From contig PMIU01000106.1 of the NCBI GenBank assembly GCA_003157195.1, positions 1-8,463 of the forward strand: DNA of 8,463 nucleotides, given 5' to 3'. The notes under the pieces are model-generated. The model did no database searches, was not told the DNA's origin, and saw only the letters and a program-made list of their open reading frames with translations. This stretch comes from Candidatus Nomurabacteria bacterium. GTDB lineage: Bacteria; Patescibacteriota; Minisyncoccia; Phycocordibacterales; UBA9973. Shown piece by piece: positions 1 to 5,327 of the stretch (position 1 is the stretch's first letter; every line of letters starts with the position of its first letter). The position numbers and the translations under genes are program-made.

Positions 1-1219
1 CGTATCTCAATGCATCAATCGGGCTCAACTGCGCCGCACGCCGGGCGGGGTAGTAGCCGAAGATGATTCCAATTCCGGCTGACACACAGAAAGCCAGAAT
101 GATTGAGGAAATTGAAACTGAGGCTTGCAGTATTCCAAGATAGCTGACCCCGAATGCTATCAGCCAGCCCAAGATTACGCCGATGACTCCGCCGATGAAT
201 GTAAGCATTATCGCTTCCACTAGAAATTGTTTATTGATGTCACTTTTTTTTGCGCCAATGGCTTTGCGCAGACCGATTTCACGGGTGCGTTCGGTTACCG
301 TTGTGAGCATCATATTCATAATGCCGATGCCACCGACTATAAGCGATATGCCGGCGACGGCGGCGAGCAGAGTAGTGAAAGTGCCGGTAACGCTTGAAGC
401 CGTAGCAATGATAGAGGCTTCGTTTAACACATTGAAATCAGCTTTAGTGGGATCGGAAATATTGTGGCGTGTCATTAAGAGCAATGTTATGTCGTTTTGC
501 ACTTGTGTGGATGCGTCGGAGCTGGTCGCTTGTACATCAATCTCGCTTAAATATTTATTTCCCGAGAGGTAGCGTTGCGCCGTGGTGTATGGAATATAAA
601 TTACATCGTCCGCATTACTGAAACCGGAACCACCCTTGGCCACGGTTATGCCAATGATGGTATATTCAGAGCCGCCGATGCGGACAGTTTGTCCGATAAC
701 TCCAGTAGCACCCACGCCGAACAAATCATCTCTGGCAGTAGGACCCAAGACTGCGACTTTATCACCACTCCCTACATTTTGGTCTGTTATAAAATTTCCT
801 TCGTCGATGGCAACGTTGCGAACTGCCAAATACGATGGCTCTGTGCCGGTAATGGTAGTGTTGGTATTTGTACCTGTGCCGACGACTTGCTCGCGGGCAG
901 TTACTTCCCGCACGACTCCTGACACATTTGAAACTTGCGAAGCAATTGCGTCAGCATCGTCTATGGTGAGAGTCTGTGCTCCTCCACGGCCCCCGGAAGG
1001 TCCGCCAAAACTGCGCACAGCCCCTGGCATAACCAAAAGCAAATTTGCCCCTATGGATTCAATGCTAGCGGAGACAGAGTTCTGCGCGCCTTGGCCGATG
1101 GCCGTCATGGCGATGACCGAAGCGATGCCAATAATAATGCCAAGCATCGTAAGGCCGGAGCGCGCCTTATTGGCGGAGAGAGCGGAATATGTTTCATGTA
1201 ATAAATCTGAATTTTTCAT
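1..1219 (-). CDS. MacB/FtsX-type ABC transporter permease (3' end just beyond window)
   Basis: This is the membrane subunit of a MacB-family (type VII) ABC exporter; these proteins couple ATP hydrolysis to movements of a periplasmic or extracellular domain rather than forming a classic channel. I translated 406 residues with no stop. The architecture is MacB-like: a cytosolic N-terminus containing NKARSGLTMLGIIIG (residues 17-31), a first helix at about 22-42, an extracellular MacB_PCD-like domain at about 45-275, then three helices at about 282-304, 331-360 and 371-391. The segment TERTREIGLRKAIGAKKSDI (309-328) is the coupling helix that contacts the ATPase. The last visible residues, YYPARRAAQLSPIDALRY, match the usual extreme C-terminus of the family, so only a residue or so plus the stop should be missing. 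The ATG at 1219 overlaps the ATPase stop by 4 nt (ATGA), implying translational coupling. A Gly-rich loop at about 70-80 precedes TLTIDDADAI. The substrate cannot be read from sequence. Confidence 0.93.
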   Translation of the reverse strand, partial: MKNSDLLHETYSALSANKARSGLTMLGIIIGIASVIAMTAIGQGAQNSVSASIESIGANLLLVMPGAVRSFGGPSGGRGGAQTLTIDDADAIASQVSNVSGVVREVTAREQVVGTGTNTNTTITGTEPSYLAVRNVAIDEGNFITDQNVGSGDKVAVLGPTARDDLFGVGATGVIGQTVRIGGSEYTIIGITVAKGGSGFSNADDVIYIPYTTAQRYLSGNKYLSEIDVQATSSDASTQVQNDITLLLMTRHNISDPTKADFNVLNEASIIATASSVTGTFTTLLAAVAGISLIVGGIGIMNMMLTTVTERTREIGLRKAIGAKKSDINKQFLVEAIMLTFIGGVIGVILGWLIAFGVSYLGILQASVSISSIILAFCVSAGIGIIFGYYPARRAAQLSPIDALRY

Positions 1220-1944
1220 GTATTTGATTTAGCAAAATCATGCTGGGCATAAGCTATTTTTTTAATGTGTCGATCTCGTTCTTCCAATAATCCGTCTTTG
1301 ATAAAAAGTATCCGATCAGCATGTTCGGCAATGTCTTGCTCATGGGTGATAAGAATTATCGTCCGGCCAAGTTCTTTGTTTAATTTTTGAAAAGTGCCCA
1401 AAACAATTTCGCTGGTTTTGGAGTCCAAGTTTCCCGTTGGTTCATCAGCTAAAATAAGCGATGGGTCATTCACGAGCGCGCGGGCAATAGCCACGCGCTG
1501 TATTTGCCCGCCGGAAAGTTGATTCGATAAATTCATAAAGTGCCCCTCATCCATTCCCGCTAGAACAAGCGCTTTTTTCGCTCGCTCTTCTCGCTCTTCT
1601 GGATTTATTCCATCATAAATTAGCGGAAGTATTACATTGCGAAGAACGGTAGTTCTCGGAAGCAAGTTGAAAGACTGAAAAACGAAACCTATTTTATCTT
1701 TTCGAATATCAGCCAGCTCATCGTCGGTCAAAGTAGAAACATCTTTTCCATCCAACAGATATGTACCAGAAGTCGGATTATCCAGCGCTCCCAAGATATG
1801 CATCAGGGTTGATTTCCCGGAACCGGATGGACCCATTATCGCCACAAATTCTCCATCGGCAATAGTAAAACTTACGCCACGCAAAGCTTGGAACTCTACA
1901 TCACCTGTTTTGTATGTTTTTGTAATATTTTTTATTTCTATCAT
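1216..1944 (-). CDS. ABC transporter ATP-binding protein, MacB/LolD type
   Basis: This is the cytosolic ATPase of the exporter whose permease follows it. All nucleotide-binding motifs are intact: Walker [10 protein letters not shown] (residues 38-46), Q-loop Gln90 in [10 protein letters not shown], signature LSGGQ (143-147) followed by [10 protein letters not shown], Walker [13 protein letters not shown] (163-174) with Asp167 and Glu168, and H-loop His201 in ITHEQD. PTGNLD and the QSFNLLP Q-loop are hallmarks of the LolD/MacB/FtsE group, which pairs with FtsX-like permeases. The protein is 242 aa, slightly longer than the usual 220-230 because of a charged tail after about residue 215. In Escherichia coli MacB this domain is fused to the permease; here the two are separate genes, a common arrangement in Gram-positives and CPR bacteria. 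It starts 6 nt after the membrane-fusion gene and has a good ribosome-binding site; its stop overlaps the permease start. Confidence 0.96.
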   Translation of the reverse strand: MIEIKNITKTYKTGDVEFQALRGVSFTIADGEFVAIMGPSGSGKSTLMHILGALDNPTSGTYLLDGKDVSTLTDDELADIRKDKIGFVFQSFNLLPRTTVLRNVILPLIYDGINPEEREERAKKALVLAGMDEGHFMNLSNQLSGGQIQRVAIARALVNDPSLILADEPTGNLDSKTSEIVLGTFQKLNKELGRTIILITHEQDIAEHADRILFIKDGLLEERDRHIKKIAYAQHDFAKSNT

Positions 1945-1950
1945 TGAAAT

Positions 1951-3642
1951 TTATCCTCCGATGCGTACTCTTCCTGCTCCTCCTCCAGTTGCGCCACCTA
2001 AAATACTAGGCGCGGTGGCGGTTGTTTTAGTCGTAGAAGTTATTGTTTTGGTGACGATTTCATCGCCTTCATTTAGTCCGGATAGTATTTCCGTCGAAGT
2101 GGCATCTGAAATGCCAATTTCCACTGTTTGATTTCTCGGTGGAACGAGAGAAACAGAACCTTGCACTCCGGTAGTGGGCGGAGGCAAAGCAGCATCAAAC
2201 ATCTGTACATAGCTCGCGCCGGCTTGGGTCTTTACCGCGCCGTTTGGTACGGTCAAAACATTTTGTTCCACCTTGGTGATAATTTTCGCGTCGACGCTCA
2301 TTCCGGGTTTTACTCTGGTATCGCTCGTATCAAAACTTATTTTCACGCCATAGTTCACGACTCCCTGGGAAACGGTGCCGAGGGAATCAATTTGCACAAC
2401 AACGCCTGTGATAGTCAGGTCCGGAATAGCGCTGAAAGTAAGAGTTGTTTTTTCTCCCAAAGATATTTTTGCCACGTCCACTTCGTTTAAGGTAATTGTA
2501 GCTAACTCTTGCGAAGTGATAATCGTCGCCAAGGTTGTTCCGGAACCCACATTGTCTCCTTTTATAACAGGCACGCTGGCTATTACTCCACTAAAAGGAG
2601 CAAGGATACGGTAATACGATAAATTATTTTGCGCATCCAACAGGGAATTTTGTGCTTGCTTGATGGAAATTTGCGCTGATTGAGTATTTAAGTCGCTACT
2701 CGTGAAAGAATCTTTACTGCTTTGTATTTCGGTTTCAATGGACAATAAATTTTGCAAAGCCGTATTTGCTTGAGAGGTATAATTATTCAAAGCTGTTTTA
2801 TTGGTGGCTATTATTGCCGGAGAAACGCGTGTATTGTTTTTTTGGATTGAAGTATTTACGAAATCAATATAGCTATTAGCGTTTTTTATTGCGTCGGATA
2901 TAAGTTTTAATGAGTTGTAAGTTTGGGTTATAAGTGCTTCCAGAGTGGCGCTATCCGAAGTTCGTGAAGTTGTTTTGTAGCTGTTTAAATTGTCATTGTA
3001 GGCAGAAAGCGCAGTATTATATGAATCAATAAAACTTTGTTTGTATGGTTTTACATTATCTGTGTCGTCACTTGATACTTGCGCCGCATACCAGTCCACG
3101 TTCCACTGGCCACTGTTGTTTGCGGTGCTTGTAAAAAACATATTATTAAGTCCAGTCATAATTCCCGGCAAATTTAAAAAGGTGTTTGAAACAGCGCTGA
3201 AACCATCGTCGTAAGCCCTGGAAAGGGAAGTGTTTAAGTTAGTGTCTGAATTTTGAAGCTGAAGTTTCTGCAAAGCCAAGTTTGCGTTTTGCAAACTTAT
3301 TTCCGCATCGCGAACCGTTTTTTGCGCATTTGTATCATCAATGGTAAAAAGTGTTCTGCCTTGCGTAACTTTATCTCCCGGCTTTACATATACGCTCGTG
3401 AGCGCGCCAGAAACAGTCGGGTTAATGGTAACTTGATTTAAAGCAGACACCTGCCCGCTGCCATCAACCGAAGATATGATGGTGCCCCTGGTGACAGGGG
3501 ACAATACATAACGAGTAACTCCGCTGCCGCTAGCTATTCCCGTGTATATTCGATACCCGATAAAAATAATTATTATTAAGACAATGAAGCTGATAACTTT
3601 ATGCGCAAAAACATATAATTTTATTTTAGTTAGAAAATTCAT
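1951..3642 (-). CDS. HlyD/MacA-like membrane-fusion (adaptor) protein with long internal insert
   Basis: This is the adaptor subunit of the exporter. It is anchored by one N-terminal helix (residues about 15-33, VISFIVLIIIIFIGYR), with the rest outside the cell. The split lipoyl-like domain is visible: the first half at about 70-102 (SGALTSVYVKPGDKVTQG) and the second at about 343-376 (RILAPFSGVIASVPVIKGDN). A beta-barrel region follows at about 378-455 (RVKPGMSVDAKI), then a membrane-proximal domain at about 456-535 (LTVPNGAVK; GLNEGDEIV). Between the lipoyl halves, where MacA has a coiled-coil hairpin, lie about 240 mostly helical, Asn/Ser/Gln-rich residues. That makes the protein 563 aa rather than the roughly 370-400 usual for MacA. 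The tail (about 535-563) is Thr-rich, then Gly-rich. The start codon is 3 nt after the previous stop, with no Shine-Dalgarno visible, so coupling is likely. A monoderm host would have no TolC partner, so the adaptor probably works at the cell wall or with surface proteins; that is inference. Confidence 0.9.
   Translation of the reverse strand: MNFLTKIKLYVFAHKVISFIVLIIIIFIGYRIYTGIASGSGVTRYVLSPVTRGTIISSVDGSGQVSALNQVTINPTVSGALTSVYVKPGDKVTQGRTLFTIDDTNAQKTVRDAEISLQNANLALQKLQLQNSDTNLNTSLSRAYDDGFSAVSNTFLNLPGIMTGLNNMFFTSTANNSGQWNVDWYAAQVSSDDTDNVKPYKQSFIDSYNTALSAYNDNLNSYKTTSRTSDSATLEALITQTYNSLKLISDAIKNANSYIDFVNTSIQKNNTRVSPAIIATNKTALNNYTSQANTALQNLLSIETEIQSSKDSFTSSDLNTQSAQISIKQAQNSLLDAQNNLSYYRILAPFSGVIASVPVIKGDNVGSGTTLATIITSQELATITLNEVDVAKISLGEKTTLTFSAIPDLTITGVVVQIDSLGTVSQGVVNYGVKISFDTSDTRVKPGMSVDAKIITKVEQNVLTVPNGAVKTQAGASYVQMFDAALPPPTTGVQGSVSLVPPRNQTVEIGISDATSTEILSGLNEGDEIVTKTITSTTKTTATAPSILGGATGGGAGRVRIGG
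1954..1959 (-). promoter_or_regulatory. Shine-Dalgarno for the ATPase, inside the preceding gene's last codons
   Basis: The minus strand reads GGAGGA, then TAAATTTCA, then ATG. The near-perfect Shine-Dalgarno sits 9 nt before the ATPase start and is formed by the last two Gly codons (GGA GGA) of the membrane-fusion protein. It is the only strong Shine-Dalgarno I see in this operon; the other starts rely on close spacing, overlap or probable leaderless initiation. Confidence 0.85.
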
Positions 3643-3645
3643 ATT

Positions 3646-4110
3646 TTAATTTATTGGAGCCGGCATTATTCTGATAAGCTTTGCTTCTATCTGGCCTTGA
3701 GTGTTTGGGGTTCCAATCACAATCACGAAATCATCTATTTTTAAATCATTTGCCGTGACGACTGCTCGCATTTCTTGTATTTGGGTATCATCTTTTATTA
3801 AAACCACTTTTTCGGTATTATTTCTGTCTTCCACTATTATCGTCGGCAAGGTTACTTTTATGATTTTACCCGTAGCGCCGCTTGCATTTGGAAAATTATC
3901 GAGCGGGGGACGATTCGGCATCAACCCGAAATTGCGTTCATAATTTTCTTCCCAAGCGCGCCCAAAAGATGCTTTATGGAAGCCGACAACCACGCCCAAA
4001 GAAAAAATAAGCAGAGCAACTATGGCTATACCTATGCCGAGCAAAATTCTGAAAGAAACTTTTGACTCAAAAACTTTTTTTATGTCTTCCATCTGATTTT
4101 GCGAAATCAT
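3646..4110 (-). CDS. Single-helix membrane protein with DUF5666-like beta domain
   Basis: The function is not established. From the ATG at 4110 the protein is 154 aa. It has a short charged N-terminus, one transmembrane helix (about residues 22-42, RILLGIGIAIVALLIFSLGV), a conserved-looking juxtamembrane stretch ending ENYERNFG, then a small beta-rich domain. That domain contains GKIIKV, TIIVEDRNNTEKVVLIKDDT, NDLKIDDFVIVIG and IEAKLIRI. The order (turn-rich beta strands, a D-T pair, 'DLK.DD.V.V.G') resembles DUF5666, an OB-like barrel family; I matched it by pattern only. The position between the candidate anti-sigma factor and the exporter suggests a role in sensing or in exporter assembly. 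The start is uncertain: an in-frame TTG at 4119 (157 aa) and an ATG at 4092 (148 aa) are alternatives, and none has a Shine-Dalgarno. The gap to the next gene is only 3 nt. Confidence 0.75.
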   Translation of the reverse strand: MISQNQMEDIKKVFESKVSFRILLGIGIAIVALLIFSLGVVVGFHKASFGRAWEENYERNFGLMPNRPPLDNFPNASGATGKIIKVTLPTIIVEDRNNTEKVVLIKDDTQIQEMRAVVTANDLKIDDFVIVIGTPNTQGQIEAKLIRIMPAPIN

Positions 4111-4139
4111 GCCACGCAATCGTACATTAAAGCGCGGCG

Positions 4140-4553
4140 CTAATTAAATGTTAACGAACTTATTAATTGACCTCGATTAACCTGTTTCATTAAATATTTC
4201 AAGGAAAGGAAACAAATAAACAAAAGTGAAAGAGCGGAGACGATGCTAATTATCGGCAATGATTCAGCCAGAGAGAAAGATAATTCTTTCCAATAAAAGA
4301 TAACAGACCTTGTGTCGGAGAATATCAGAGAGAAGTATTCATAAAATCCAGATCGTGCCATATCTGTGAATAATATTTTTAAAGCTGGTATCAGTCCTGT
4401 CAAAGAAGCAAACCCTACCAAGCCAAAAGCCCATAATTTAAACTGGGCGTTTCGCTTATCTCGCTTGATTATGGAACCCCAAACAAGCCTTTCCAGGTCT
4501 TGGTTAGGCTCATAAGCTGAATTTTTAAATGCTTTTGTAAGTTTGTCTTTCAT
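4140..4553 (-). CDS. Small two-helix membrane protein, candidate anti-sigma factor
   Basis: I recognise no named family. The 137-aa product has a charged cytosolic N-terminus of about 38 residues (PNQDLERLVWGSIIKRDKR within it), a hydrophobic helix at about 40-62 (WAFGLVGFASLTGLIPAL), a loop of about 35 residues and a second helix at about 97-120 (SLPIISIVSALSLLFICFLS), then a short basic tail. A short soluble N-terminus followed by membrane helices, encoded directly downstream of an ECF sigma factor, is the usual arrangement of a membrane anti-sigma factor that holds the sigma factor through its cytosolic part. That role is inferred from position and topology only. There is no HxxxCxxC zinc motif of the ZAS type. 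The 64-nt gap from the sigma gene holds two small palindromes and no obvious Shine-Dalgarno. Confidence 0.65.
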   Translation of the reverse strand: MKDKLTKAFKNSAYEPNQDLERLVWGSIIKRDKRNAQFKLWAFGLVGFASLTGLIPALKILFTDMARSGFYEYFSLIFSDTRSVIFYWKELSFSLAESLPIISIVSALSLLFICFLSLKYLMKQVNRGQLISSLTFN

Positions 4554-4560
4554 TATATTT

Positions 4561-4591
4561 TCATAATTTATTATGATGTTGGTATATATAC
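4561..4591 (-). repeat. Two adjacent palindromes between sigma and candidate anti-sigma genes
   Basis: On the plus strand TCATAAT-TT-ATTATGA (4561-4576) is a perfect 7-bp inverted repeat around 2 nt, and GTATATATAC (4582-4591) is a perfect 10-bp palindrome. Both lie within the 64-nt gap 4554-4617. They could be a regulator site or a weak RNA hairpin affecting translation of the next gene. AT-rich sequence produces such palindromes easily, so support is modest. Confidence 0.35.
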
Positions 4592-4617
4592 GGGATAGAG
4601 GGATGCTTTGGTGCAGA

Positions 4618-5181
4618 TCACTCTATCAATTTCCGCAGTTCAATAAGCGCTCTTCGGTGCTGGCTTTTGACGGTGTTTAATGGTTTGTCTAGAACGCGTC
4701 CTATTTCTTCGAACGTCATTTCTTCTTGATAGTGAAGCACTAAAACTTCTCGGTAATCCATCCGCAATTTTTCCAGTATTTTATTTAAAAATTTACTGTC
4801 TTCTAGTTTTTGCAAGGCTGAATCAGGCAACAAATTTTCATCAGGGATATTTTCTGCAAAAGAATTGATGTCTTCGTTGCTGCCTTTCTCCAGGTCTGTA
4901 AACAGCAGGCTTTTCTTTTTTCTCAAAAAATCTGTCGTAGTGTTTCGGGCAATTGTAAAAATCCAAGTTTTAAAACTTGCTTTCTCTCTGTCAAAGCGAT
5001 TTATATTTTTCCACACCTTGATAAAAGTTTCTTGAACTATATCTGGCGCGTCATTTTTGCTTGCGAGGCGCGCGGTAAAATTGTAAAGCGGTGCCGTATA
5101 GCGGTTTACTAGGTCCCTAAACGCTTCTTCTTCGCCATTTTTATATAAAATAATAATTTCTTCGTCCGATTCTCTGGGCAT
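4618..5181 (-). CDS. ECF-type RNA polymerase sigma-70 factor
   Basis: This is an extracytoplasmic-function sigma factor that directs RNA polymerase to a specific promoter set. The 187-aa length is normal for ECF factors, with only regions 2 and 4. Region 2 spans about residues 18-90: EEEAFRDLVNRYTAPLYNF, then DAPDIVQETFIKVWKNI (region 2.2, core binding), then FKTWIFTIARNTTTDFLRKKK (regions 2.3-2.4, -10 recognition). An acidic linker follows at about 95-130. Region 4 (about 131-187) carries REVLVLHYQEEMTFEEIGRVL and NTVKSQHRRALIELRKLI, the -35-binding helix-turn-helix. It heads the operon with a candidate anti-sigma factor and an ABC exporter, suggesting envelope-stress or surface control, probably with autoregulation (inference). 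The ATG at 5181 has no Shine-Dalgarno, and a promoter-like sequence lies immediately upstream, so a leaderless start is plausible. Confidence 0.95.
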   Translation of the reverse strand: MPRESDEEIIILYKNGEEEAFRDLVNRYTAPLYNFTARLASKNDAPDIVQETFIKVWKNINRFDREKASFKTWIFTIARNTTTDFLRKKKSLLFTDLEKGSNEDINSFAENIPDENLLPDSALQKLEDSKFLNKILEKLRMDYREVLVLHYQEEMTFEEIGRVLDKPLNTVKSQHRRALIELRKLIE

Positions 5182-5187
5182 TATCTA

Positions 5188-5217
5188 AATATAGCACCCC
5201 GTAGTGAATTTTAACAA
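5188..5217 (-). promoter_or_regulatory. Putative promoter of the sigma-factor operon (leaderless layout)
   Basis: The minus strand reads TTGTTA (5217-5212), an 18-nt spacer, then TATATT (5193-5188), which matches 5 of 6 bases of TATAAT. Only 6 nt separate the -10 from the ATG at 5181, so transcription would begin at or next to the start codon. The -35 lies in one arm of the inverted repeat at 5196-5270. If the operon is autoregulated, an ECF-type promoter could be used instead. Confidence 0.5.
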
Positions 5218-5270
5218 CGGGCTATGCCCGCAATTTTAATAAATTGCATTGTTAAAATCTACTACAGGGT
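5196..5270. repeat. Composite inverted repeat with two internal hairpins
   Basis: Two 22-nt arms, 5196-5217 and 5249-5270, pair with three mismatches (shared core ATTTTAACAA). The 31 nt between them hold two further perfect hairpins: CGGGC-TAT-GCCCG (5218-5230) and CAATTT-TAAT-AAATTG (5231-5246). The whole can fold as a three-way junction in either strand. It lies between the surface-protein terminator and the sigma gene, so it may be a mobile MITE/REP-like unit or a regulatory structure. It has no coding capacity. Confidence 0.7.
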
Positions 5271-5275
5271 AGCAT

Positions 5276-5317
5276 AAAAAAAGGCGGCCCTTGGGGAAAT
5301 CCCCAAGGGCCGCCTTT
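5276..5317 (-). terminator. Rho-independent terminator of the surface-protein gene
   Basis: A perfect 17-bp stem, AAAGGCGGCCCTTGGGG, with a 4-nt loop (ATTT on the minus strand) is followed on the minus strand by T residues; counting the three at the stem foot, the T run is seven long. It starts 10 nt after the stop of the 920-residue gene. The plus-strand exit is A-rich, so it acts in the minus direction only. It insulates the sigma operon from read-through. Confidence 0.95.
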
Positions 5318-5327
5318 AAAAAAACTT

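Noticed and set aside
183..1232. Several open frames on the plus strand opposite the permease
   Set aside because: They are antisense shadows. The minus strand carries a continuous MacB-type protein with family motifs across 1-1219, while the plus frames show no recognisable domain and overlap each other.
4111..4119. TTG at 4119 as start of the DUF5666-like protein
   Set aside because: It adds only three residues (start, Arg, Gly) before an ATG and has no Shine-Dalgarno. I preferred the ATG at 4110 but cannot exclude the TTG.
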